A DNA stretch of 64,000 nt from Streptomyces sp. S3(2020) (GTDB lineage Bacteria > Actinomycetota > Actinomycetes > Streptomycetales > Streptomycetaceae): NCBI RefSeq assembly GCF_013044505.1, contig NZ_JABERD010000015.1, positions 1 through 64,000 of the forward strand, given 5' to 3'. Each line of letters opens with the position of its first letter. Position 1 is the first letter of the stretch. Made by a program: the position numbers and the translations under genes. This document shows, piece after piece, positions 22,684 through 30,180 of the stretch. The notes under the pieces are model-generated. The model was not told the DNA's origin, ran no database searches, and saw nothing but the letters and a program-made list of their open reading frames with translations.

Positions 22684-23481
22684 GTGACCTCTGCCGAACC
22701 GTCCTTCGAGCTGGTGCCGGGAGCCGGGGAATCCCCCGTGATCCTGCATGTGCCGCACTCGGCGCGGGAGATACCTGCCGAGGTGCGGGCGGGGATCGTG
22801 GTGGCGGACGCCGCGCTGGAGGAGGAGCTGGACCATATCGTCGACGCGCACACCGCGGAGCTCGCCGCCCGGGCGGCCGGGGCGGCGCGCGTCGCTCCGT
22901 GGCGGTTCGTGAACCGGCTCTCCCGGCTGGTCGTCGATCCCGAGCGCTTCCCGGACGAGCGGGAGGAGATGCTCGCCGTCGGGATGGGCGCCGTGTACAC
23001 GCGGACGACCCGGCGCACGCCGCTGCGGCCCGAGGGCTTCGATCCCGAACCGTTGATCGCGCGGTACTTCCGGCCGTACGCGCGGGCCATGACCGATGCC
23101 GTGGCCCGGCGGCTCGCCGCCACGGGGCGGGCCGTGATCATCGACGTGCACTCCTACCCCACCGCACCGCTCCCCTACGAGCTGCACGGCGAGGGGCCGA
23201 GGCCGCCGGTGTGTCTGGGGACCGACCCCTTCCACACCTCTGCCGAGCTGGTCGAAGCCGCCCGGGAGGCGTTCGCGGGCTGTGGGGGGATCGGGCTGGA
23301 CACTCCGTTCGGCGGGACGTACGTGCCGTTGGAGTTCCACGGCCGTGATCCCCGGGTGTCCGCGCTGATGGTGGAGATCCGTCGGGACACCTATATGAGC
23401 GAACCCGGCGGACCCGCCGGCCCGGGGCTCGGGATCCTGGCGTCGGCGCTCGCCGCCCTCGTCGACGCCACCACCCGCTGA
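22684..23481 (+). CDS. N-formylglutamate amidohydrolase family protein
   Basis: This 265-residue protein shows the family features 'ILHVPHSAREIP' near 20, 'IDVHSYPTAPLPYE' (about 154-167) and 'GGTYVPLEFHG' with 'LMVEIRRDTYM' near the C-terminus. Members are zinc-dependent and hydrolyse N-formyl- or other N-acyl-glutamate in histidine breakdown. No hut genes are adjacent, so the physiological substrate is open. The GTG at 22684 gives the start 'MTSAEPSFEL'. Confidence 0.87.
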   Translation: MTSAEPSFELVPGAGESPVILHVPHSAREIPAEVRAGIVVADAALEEELDHIVDAHTAELAARAAGAARVAPWRFVNRLSRLVVDPERFPDEREEMLAVGMGAVYTRTTRRTPLRPEGFDPEPLIARYFRPYARAMTDAVARRLAATGRAVIIDVHSYPTAPLPYELHGEGPRPPVCLGTDPFHTSAELVEAAREAFAGCGGIGLDTPFGGTYVPLEFHGRDPRVSALMVEIRRDTYMSEPGGPAGPGLGILASALAALVDATTR

Positions 23482-23539
23482 CCTCCGGCTGGAGCACTCC
23501 CGCGCGACAGCGCACCGCGGGGGCGGTGAGGCTGGGGGC

Positions 23540-24763
23540 ATGACCGAGGAGACCAGCACGCTGACCGGCCAGGACCTGCCCGAGGTACGGGACTGGCCCT
23601 CCCTCGACCTCGACGGCACCGAGTTCGATCCGATTCTCGCCGACCTCATGCGGGAAGGACCGCTGACCCGCATCCGGCTGCCGTTCGGGGAGGGCTGGGC
23701 ATGGCTGGCCACCCGCTACCAGGACGTCAGAGTGATCACCAACGATCCGCGCTTCAGCCGCACCGCGGGCATGACCCGTCAGGTCACCCGGCTCGCCCCG
23801 CACTTCAGTCCCCAGCCGGGCTCCCCCGCGTGGGCCGACCAGCCCGATCACAACCGGCTGCGCAAGGCGGTGGCCGACGCGTTCACCGTGAGCGCGATGA
23901 AGCGGCTACGGCCCCGAGCACAGGAGATCCTGGACCCGCTGGTGGAGGGTGTCGTCCGGGACGGACCGCCCGCCGATCTCGTCGAGCGGGTCCTTGAGCC
24001 CTTCCCGGTCGCCGTGATCTGCGAGGTCATGGGGGTGCCCGCCGCCGACCGGGAGCGGATGCACGCCTGGGCGGCGCGGATCGTCTCCACGAAGGGCGGG
24101 GCCGAGGCCTCCGCGGAGGCCAAGAAGGGCATGTTCGGCTGGATCGCGGACACCGTCCGGGCACGCGCCGACAGCGCGGGCGACGACGTGTACTCGCTGA
24201 TCGGCTCGGCCGTGCGGCGGGGCGAGATCAGCCAGGCGGAGGCGGTCGGGCTGGCCGCGCCGCTCCAGATCGGCGGCGAGGCCGTCACCCACAACTGCGG
24301 TCAGATGCTGTATCTGCTGCTCACCCGGCCCGAGTTGATGCGGAGGATGCGGGAACACCCCGAGGCGCGCGGACCCGTCCTCGACGAACTGCTCCGCTAC
24401 ATCCCGCACCGCACCTCGGTCGGCCTGGCCCGGATCGCCCTGGAGGACGTCGAGTTGCACGGGGTGCGGATCGCGGCCGGCGAGGCGGTCTACGTCTCCT
24501 ACCTCGCCGCCAACCGCGACCCCGACGTCTTCCCGTCCCCCGACGAGATCGACGCCGACCGTGACCCCAACCCGCATCTGTCCTTCGGCAACGGCGCGCA
24601 CTACTGCACCGGCGCCGTCCTCGCCCGGCTCCAGATCGAGCTGCTGGTCGACACCCTGCTCGACCGGCTGCCCGGCCTGCGCCTCGCGGTCCCGGCCGAC
24701 CAGGTCGCCTGGCGCCGCAGGACCATGATCCGCGGACCCCAGGAGCTCCCCGTGACCTGGTAG
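23540..24763 (+). CDS. Cytochrome P450, CYP158-like (biflaviolin-synthase type)
   Basis: This 407-residue P450 has the I-helix segment 'LQIGGEAVTHNCGQM' (about 238-252), the ExxR motif in 'LDELLRYIPHRTSVGLAR', and the haem loop 'FGNGAHYCTGAVLAR' with its axial Cys near 357. The I-helix, 'AVYVSYLAANRDPDVFPSP' and the C-terminus 'RGPQELPVTW' closely recall CYP158A enzymes, which couple flaviolin dimers in Streptomyces. That assignment is from memory of the family. No type III polyketide synthase (RppA) or ferredoxin gene is adjacent. It starts at an ATG 59 bp after the amidohydrolase. Confidence 0.88.
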   Translation: MTEETSTLTGQDLPEVRDWPSLDLDGTEFDPILADLMREGPLTRIRLPFGEGWAWLATRYQDVRVITNDPRFSRTAGMTRQVTRLAPHFSPQPGSPAWADQPDHNRLRKAVADAFTVSAMKRLRPRAQEILDPLVEGVVRDGPPADLVERVLEPFPVAVICEVMGVPAADRERMHAWAARIVSTKGGAEASAEAKKGMFGWIADTVRARADSAGDDVYSLIGSAVRRGEISQAEAVGLAAPLQIGGEAVTHNCGQMLYLLLTRPELMRRMREHPEARGPVLDELLRYIPHRTSVGLARIALEDVELHGVRIAAGEAVYVSYLAANRDPDVFPSPDEIDADRDPNPHLSFGNGAHYCTGAVLARLQIELLVDTLLDRLPGLRLAVPADQVAWRRRTMIRGPQELPVTW

Positions 24764-24800
24764 ACCGACCCTCGCGCGAAGAGCTCGGACCACGAAGGAC

Positions 24801-25283
24801 TCAGACCCGCAGCCACTCCGTGACCACGACCTCCCCGCCCGCCCGCAGCCGCAGTGCGAAGGGGCCGACGGGGGGCGCTTCGCCGGTGAAGCGGCCCATG
24901 TCGTCGGTGACCAGTGGCGCGGTCACCTGGGGACCGGTCAGCACCTCGATCAGGGCCTGCTGGGGCGGCAGCACCTGCCCCAGCAGTTCCTGTCCGGTCA
25001 CCTCGACGTCGACGGTGACCTCGCCCGCGCGGAAGGTCAGCATCCGCGGTACGTCGACGGCCCCCCGCACCGGGATGGCGTCCACCACCGAGTCGAAGGT
25101 CAGCTCGGCGATGCGGGCGTCGAGGTCGTGCAGCGCGTAGGCCTCCACGGCGAGTTGCAGCAGCTCGGCCGGTACCGGATCGAGGATCGAGGCGGCCCGG
25201 CGGAGCTCCTCCTCCAGCAGGTCGACGTCGAACTCCTCGCCGTCGTGGGCCTCTTCGTCGAAGTCGTCGTTCACGGTGTTCAC
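24801..25283 (-). CDS. Acidic protein translationally coupled to the sigma factor (candidate sigma partner)
   Basis: The 160-residue product has a very acidic N-terminus ('DDFDEEAHDGEEFD'). A helical segment 'LLEEELRRAASILDPVPAELL' type region follows (about 22-50). The C-terminal half is beta-rich with 'QLLPPQ'-like and 'TDDMGRFTGEAPPVGPFAL' sequence, resembling a small transthyretin/carboxypeptidase-regulatory-like sandwich. Its GTG overlaps the sigma-factor stop as GTGA, so the two proteins are made in fixed ratio. No membrane segment or zinc-binding HxxxCxxC anti-sigma motif is present. I infer that it binds or holds the sigma factor. Similar sigma-linked proteins occur in other Streptomyces as far as I recall. 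Confidence 0.75.
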   Translation of the reverse strand: MNTVNDDFDEEAHDGEEFDVDLLEEELRRAASILDPVPAELLQLAVEAYALHDLDARIAELTFDSVVDAIPVRGAVDVPRMLTFRAGEVTVDVEVTGQELLGQVLPPQQALIEVLTGPQVTAPLVTDDMGRFTGEAPPVGPFALRLRAGGEVVVTEWLRV

Positions 25284-25855
25284 ACCGCCCCCCTTGCTTC
25301 CATACGTGCCCGCAGCCGGCGCAGACAGCGCTGACGCAGGGGTCCGATGCTGCCCACGGCGATACCCAGGGCCGAGGAGACCTCCTGGTAGCTGGGCGGC
25401 GGAGAGGCCATCAGGATGCGCAGCAACTGACGGCAGCGATCCCCGAGTTCCTCGAACTCCTGCCACAGACGACGGATCCGCTCGCTCTCCACGGCCGCCT
25501 CCTCGGAGTCGAGCAGCGACTGCTCGGGGGTGCGGTCCTCGCTGACCCGGTCGAGCAGCTGCGGATCGTCCGTGGGCGTCAGCCGCCTTAAGCTCTTGAG
25601 CACCTTCAGGCACTCGTGCCGTGCGGTGCTCGCCAGCCACGAGCCGGCCTTCTGCGGTTCGCGGATCCGGCCCAGATGCTGGGCGAAACGGAACCACACC
25701 GTCTGGTACACCTCGTGCGCGTCGGCGTCGGAGAGCCGGTGCGCGCGCACGACGGACCACACCAGTGGGCTCAGCCCTTCCACGAGCGCCTTCCAGGCCG
25801 CAGCGTCACCGTCGACGGCGGACTGGACCAGCGCGCCGACATCTGCTCGGTCCAC
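25280..25855 (-). CDS. ECF-type RNA polymerase sigma factor
   Basis: This 191-residue protein has sigma region 2 ('DADAHEVYQTVWFRFAQHL', about 48-67, then 'AGSWLASTARHECLKVLKS') and region 4 ('YQEVSSALGIAVGSIGPLRQ', about 155-175), with no region 1.1 or 3. It is a small ECF-like sigma factor that should direct RNA polymerase to a limited promoter set. The GTG at 25855 follows GAGGGGTGGGG. The next gene overlaps its stop, and a subtilisin gene lies 59 bp upstream on the same strand, so the three genes probably form one operon. No target promoter could be assigned. Confidence 0.88.
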   Translation of the reverse strand: MDRADVGALVQSAVDGDAAAWKALVEGLSPLVWSVVRAHRLSDADAHEVYQTVWFRFAQHLGRIREPQKAGSWLASTARHECLKVLKSLRRLTPTDDPQLLDRVSEDRTPEQSLLDSEEAAVESERIRRLWQEFEELGDRCRQLLRILMASPPPSYQEVSSALGIAVGSIGPLRQRCLRRLRARMEARGAV

Positions 25856-25914
25856 GGCCCCACCCCTCGTGTACGGCAAGTCATCGTACGCCGTGACGGA
25901 GGCGAGTTCGGCCC

Positions 25915-27333
25915 TCACAGTTGTACAGCCGTGCTCGGGCGCCAGGTCGGCGGAATGAGCGCGGTGACGTGCGCCCCTCGTACCTCCGCGAACTCGGTGT
26001 TGGCCGCGATCAGTTGCTGCCGGGCGGCCCGCGGGTCGCCCTCCTTGTTGGCGGTCATGTACGCGGCCACCATGCCGGCGGCGGCGGGGGTGGCGAAGGA
26101 GGTGCCACTCCAGTGCGCGAACCCGTCGAACATCACCTGGTCCGGCTTGGCCGGGGTGCCGTCCTCGCTCAACACGCCCGCGTGGCGGGGGTGTTGGCAG
26201 GTGCACAGGTAGGTGAAGTGGAAGCGGCAGGCCTCGTACGTGGAGTGCTGGTAGAGGTACGGGATCGGCGCGTCGAAACCGGTGAGGGTACTGGTGAGGC
26301 GCTCGCCGGGCGCGTAGGCGTTGACCCAGGAGCCGTGGTTGCTGAAGCAGGCGCCATGGTCGCCGTCGGTGCGCAGCGCGCCGATCGACAGGACGGAGCC
26401 CGCGTAGTCGGGCAGCGAGGCGTAGGCGGCGGGCCAGAAGGGTGTGGCGCTGGCGTTGTTGCCGGCCGCGGCGACCAGCAGGGTGCGCTGCTGCCGGAGT
26501 TCCTGCATGAAGGCGTCCACACCGAGCAGACCGTCGGTGCGGCCGTTGGAGGTGCCGGCGGAGAGGCTGATGATGTCGGGCCAGCCGCCCGCGTCGACGG
26601 CGGCGAACAGGGCCTCGCCGAAGTCGGATTCGAGGATGGCGCCGGCGTCGTTGAGGGTGTTGCGCACGGTGATGTTCGTGTTGGGTGCGACGGCCGCGAG
26701 GATCCCGGCGATGAAGGTGCCGTGGCCGACGTACTGGAGCAGGTTGCCCTGCGGGTCGGTCTCGGTGCCGTGCAGGTCGCCCTGGACGTGGCCGAGCAGC
26801 GGGACCAGCGCATGGTCGTGGGTCAGGCCGTTGTCGATGACCAGGACGCCCACGGCCGTGTCCGCGTCGTAACCCGTCTCGGCGGGGGCCGGGTTGGTGC
26901 CCTGGTTGAGCGGGGCGGGCACGGGCTCGTCGCCGGGGCAGGAGTTGACCGCGATGGACACCACGTGGTTGCGGCTGACGAGCCGGCGTCCGGCGCGTCC
27001 CTCGGGTTCACGCATGGCGCGCAGGGCGTTGGCGACTCCCCGGTCGGCGCGGCGGTCGCCGTGGCCCGGGTCGCCGACCTGGATCCGGGTGATGCCGGAG
27101 CGGTTGGTCTGCGGCCCGGCCCGGCGCACCTGGTCGCCGCTCAGACCGGTCGCCGCGGTGAAGTGGGTGCGCACGGTGTCCTCGACGAGGGCCGCCTCCT
27201 CACCGTCCCGGGCGAGGACCACACCCTTCTCGTAGATGAACTCGGCCGAATCGTCGGGCCCCAGGGCCAGGGCGACGTCGGGCATCGAACGCTGGATCTG
27301 GTCGAACTGCTCGTGGAATCGCTGTGGTGCCAT
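25915..27333 (-). CDS. Cytoplasmic S8 (subtilisin-family) serine protease
   Basis: The 472-residue protein has the complete S8 triad: Asp in 'VGVLVIDNGLTHDH', His in 'YVGHGTFIAGILAA', oxyanion Asn in 'VAAAGNNASA', and Ser in 'SGTSFATPAAAGM'. There is no signal peptide. The first 140 residues are an unusual N-terminal region ('EFIYEKGVVLARDGEEA') that may act as a built-in inhibitor or recruiting domain. Near residue 365 a cysteine/histidine-rich insert 'EACRFHFTYLCTCQHPRH' could bind a metal. The ATG at 27333 follows GGGAGG. The gene lies directly upstream of the sigma factor and is divergent from the CHAT protease, suggesting an intracellular signalling role rather than nutrition. Confidence 0.88.
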   Translation of the reverse strand: MAPQRFHEQFDQIQRSMPDVALALGPDDSAEFIYEKGVVLARDGEEAALVEDTVRTHFTAATGLSGDQVRRAGPQTNRSGITRIQVGDPGHGDRRADRGVANALRAMREPEGRAGRRLVSRNHVVSIAVNSCPGDEPVPAPLNQGTNPAPAETGYDADTAVGVLVIDNGLTHDHALVPLLGHVQGDLHGTETDPQGNLLQYVGHGTFIAGILAAVAPNTNITVRNTLNDAGAILESDFGEALFAAVDAGGWPDIISLSAGTSNGRTDGLLGVDAFMQELRQQRTLLVAAAGNNASATPFWPAAYASLPDYAGSVLSIGALRTDGDHGACFSNHGSWVNAYAPGERLTSTLTGFDAPIPYLYQHSTYEACRFHFTYLCTCQHPRHAGVLSEDGTPAKPDQVMFDGFAHWSGTSFATPAAAGMVAAYMTANKEGDPRAARQQLIAANTEFAEVRGAHVTALIPPTWRPSTAVQL

Positions 27334-27395
27334 GGCGTGTCCTCCCACTGGGGCGGTGGTCGTCAGTCAGAGTCGCGGGGCCGTTGATTGATACA

Positions 27396-27415
27396 GCGCC
27401 AAACCGGTGTGGCGC
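27396..27415. promoter_or_regulatory. Inverted repeat between the CHAT and S8 protease genes
   Basis: GCGCCA (27396-27401) and TGGCGC (27410-27415) flank AACCGGTG in the 109-bp divergent region. A shared regulator could bind here; there is no direct evidence. Confidence 0.3.
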
Positions 27416-27442
27416 GCTACCCGGGCCACTACCATCCGTTGA

Positions 27443-30046
27443 GTGACGGCGAGAAGCGACTCGGTTCTCGAACTGCTGCCCATGGTGTTCGCCGCCCCCA
27501 ACCAGGCGCTGGCGAGGGCGGAAGAGGTACTCGGCTCCGATCCCCTACCGCTGCACGCCTCCATCGCCCACCAGGTCATCGGCATCTGGCAACGGGACTG
27601 GGGCGACCTGAGGATCGCGCTGGAGCATCTGCGGCGCGCCCGCGATCTCGCGGCGCGCGCGGAGTCCGCCGACCGCGAGGCGGATGTGCTGGCCGCGCTG
27701 GGGGTCGCGTTGGTACACGCGGGGCGCACCCGAGAGGGCCTGGACGCCCTGGAGCGGGGTGTCGCGATCGGCAGCGGACACACCCGGGCGCGCGTCCTGT
27801 TCCGCCGCGCCTTCGCCTCGTGGGTCCTCGGCCGGCACCGGGAGGCGCTGGAGGACGTACGCCGGGCGATCCCGGTGCTGCGGCAGGCGGACGACGTGAT
27901 CTGGACCGCGCGGGCGCTCACCCTGCGCGCGACCGTGCATCTGGCGCTGGGCGCGGTGGAGCGGGCGGACGCCGACTTCACCGCGGCCGAGGCGCTGTGG
28001 GACACCACCGGGCAGGACCACGACAAGGCGGACGTGGTGGAGAGCCGGGGGCTGGCCGCGTTCCGGTCCGGGGACGTGCCCGTCGCGCTGCGGCTGCTGG
28101 ACGAGGCGGAGGAGCGGTACGCCAAGCTCGGCACGCCGTCCTTCATGCTCTACATCAGGCGCTGCGAGGTCCTGATGGCCGCCGGGCTCGTTCCGGAGGC
28201 GCTGGCCGAGGCGGACGCGGCGATCGGGGTGCTCGACCGGATCGGCGGGCAGTCCACGCGCAAGGCCGAGCTGCTGCTGGCCGCCGCGCGTGCCGCCCGT
28301 CTGGCGGGCGATCCGCACACGGCGATCGCGCGTGCCGCGCTGGCGGTGCGGCTGTTCGCCGGGCAGCGGCGCACCTGGTGGGAGACGCATGCCCGGCTGG
28401 TGCTGATCGAGGCGCGGGTCATGGCCGGGCGCGGTTCGGGGCGGCTCGTCGCCGACGCGGCCGAAGTGGCGGAGCGGCTGGCCTCGTTCGGCGCGCCGGC
28501 CGCGCCGGAGGCCTCGCTGCTCGCGGGCCGGATCGCGCTCGGGCTGGGCTGGACGGCCGACGCGGAACGGCATCTGGCCGTCGCGGCCCGCAGCAGGCAC
28601 AGCGGTCCGCCGCTGGCCCGGATGACGGGGTGGGCGGCGCAGGCGCTGCGGGCCCGGGCGGCCGGGTCGGGGCGGGGTGTGCTGGAGGCCTGCCGACGCG
28701 GTCTGGACGTGCTCGACGACCACCGGATGACGCTGGGCGCCGCCGAGCTGCGGGCCCGGGCCACCGCCCAGGGCGCCGAACTCGCCGCGCTGGCCCAGCA
28801 GGCCAGTCTCGACTCCGGTCCGCGCCGGCTGCTGGTGTGGAGCGAGCGCTGGCGGGCCACCGCGCTGTCCACGCCGCCCACCCGGCCGCCGGCCGATCCG
28901 ACGCTCCTCGGCGATCTGACCGCTTTCCGGGAGATCGCGGCCCGCGCGGAGGGGGCCCGCATGGAGGGCCGTCCGGTGCCGGCGCTGGATCGCGAACAGC
29001 GCCGCCTGGAGCGGGAGATCCGCTCCCGGACCCTGCACATCCGCGGGGACGCGCCCGGCTACGGCAGCCGGTTCGACCCGGCGCGGCTGCTGGAGCGGCT
29101 GGGGGACGACGTGCGGCTGGTCGAACTCGCCGTGCTGGACGGGCGTGTCCAGGTGCTGCTGTGCGGGCAGGGGCGGGTGCGGCGGTTCGAGGCGGGGCTG
29201 CTGGCGGACGCGGAGACCGAGGCCGAGCATGTGCAGGCGGGGCTGCGGCGGCTGGCCCACCCCGGGGCGGAGGCGCGGCTTCCGCTGGTGGCGGAGGCGG
29301 GGCGCCGGCTGGAGGAGCTGCTGCTCGGTCCGGCGGCGGCGCAGCTCGGGTCCGGTCCGGTCGTGGTGGTGCCCCCGGGAAGGCTGCACCGGGTGCCGTG
29401 GGCGCTGCTGCCGTCGTTGCGGGAGCGGGTGCTCAGTGTGTCGCCGTCGGCGAGCGGCTGGCTGCGGGCCCGGGAGACCGAGCCGCCTCCCGGTGGGCGC
29501 CAAGTGCTGGTGCGGGGGCCGGGGCTGGCGACGGAGGGTGCGGAGGTGCACGAACTGGCGGGCCGGTACGGCGGGTCGACGGTGCTGGAGGACGACGACG
29601 CGCGCGTGCCGCGCGTGCTGGAGGAACTCGACGGTGCCGCCCTCGCGCACATCGCCGCGCACGGCACGTTCCGGGCCGACAGCCCGCTCTTCTCGTCGCT
29701 GCGGATGGCGGACGGGCCGCTCATCGTGCACGACTTCGAGCGGCTGGACCGCAGCCCGTACCGGATCATCCTGTCCTGCTGCGACACCGCCCGCTTCGCG
29801 TCGGTCGGCGCCGACGAACTCCTCGGCCTGGTCACCGCACTGCTCCCGCTGGGCACCGCGGGTGTGGTGGCGTGCACGGCACCCGTCAACGACGCGGCGG
29901 TGGTACCGCTGATGCTCGCCCTGCACAAGGGGCTCGACACGGGGCTCTCCCTGGCCGAGGCACTGCGCGACGCACGCGCCGCACTCCCGGGAGACGCCAC
30001 ACACCAGGCGACAGGCTGGGCATTCTCAGCATTCGGCGCGGCCTGA
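27443..30046 (+). CDS. TPR-CHAT caspase-like protease
   Basis: This 867-residue protein begins with about 12 TPR-like helical repeats (residues about 30-430, for example 'DIAARAESADREADVLAALG'-type helices). A linker follows, and a C-terminal CHAT domain (about 560-865). The catalytic dyad is visible as His740 in 'LAHIAAHGTF' and Cys780 in 'IILSCCDTA', with the usual following 'GADELLGLVTALLPLGTAGVVA'-type helix. CHAT proteases are separase/caspase relatives; TPR-CHAT proteins serve as effectors in bacterial defence, including the type III-E CRISPR protease that cleaves a sigma-associated protein. The gene is divergent from an S8 protease-sigma-partner operon, which makes those products candidate substrates. 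Start is GTG at 27443. Confidence 0.9.
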   Translation: MTARSDSVLELLPMVFAAPNQALARAEEVLGSDPLPLHASIAHQVIGIWQRDWGDLRIALEHLRRARDLAARAESADREADVLAALGVALVHAGRTREGLDALERGVAIGSGHTRARVLFRRAFASWVLGRHREALEDVRRAIPVLRQADDVIWTARALTLRATVHLALGAVERADADFTAAEALWDTTGQDHDKADVVESRGLAAFRSGDVPVALRLLDEAEERYAKLGTPSFMLYIRRCEVLMAAGLVPEALAEADAAIGVLDRIGGQSTRKAELLLAAARAARLAGDPHTAIARAALAVRLFAGQRRTWWETHARLVLIEARVMAGRGSGRLVADAAEVAERLASFGAPAAPEASLLAGRIALGLGWTADAERHLAVAARSRHSGPPLARMTGWAAQALRARAAGSGRGVLEACRRGLDVLDDHRMTLGAAELRARATAQGAELAALAQQASLDSGPRRLLVWSERWRATALSTPPTRPPADPTLLGDLTAFREIAARAEGARMEGRPVPALDREQRRLEREIRSRTLHIRGDAPGYGSRFDPARLLERLGDDVRLVELAVLDGRVQVLLCGQGRVRRFEAGLLADAETEAEHVQAGLRRLAHPGAEARLPLVAEAGRRLEELLLGPAAAQLGSGPVVVVPPGRLHRVPWALLPSLRERVLSVSPSASGWLRARETEPPPGGRQVLVRGPGLATEGAEVHELAGRYGGSTVLEDDDARVPRVLEELDGAALAHIAAHGTFRADSPLFSSLRMADGPLIVHDFERLDRSPYRIILSCCDTARFASVGADELLGLVTALLPLGTAGVVACTAPVNDAAVVPLMLALHKGLDTGLSLAEALRDARAALPGDATHQATGWAFSAFGAA

Positions 30047-30131
30047 CGCCCCGCAGGCCAAACCACCGCGGCTCGAAACCCCGCAGGGCCGAGCGACGGC
30101 CGCCCGACGCCCCGCGGCCGGATGTGGCGGC

Positions 30132-30160
30132 CTGACCCCTCCCCCGATCACGGGGGTCAG
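30132..30160. terminator. Hairpin between convergent CHAT and LuxR genes
   Basis: CTGACCCC and GGGGTCAG form an 8-bp perfect stem around a 13-nt loop in the 134-bp convergent gap. It could end transcription from both sides. Confidence 0.6.
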
Positions 30161-30180
30161 ACCGCCGGTCGGTGGGCCGG

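Noticed and set aside
23540..24763. Part of a secondary-metabolite cluster
   Set aside because: No polyketide, peptide or terpene synthase lies anywhere in the window.
27545..30004. Minus-strand open frame opposite the TPR-CHAT gene
   Set aside because: Arg/Gln/Pro-rich with no motif; the plus strand carries TPRs and a catalytic dyad.
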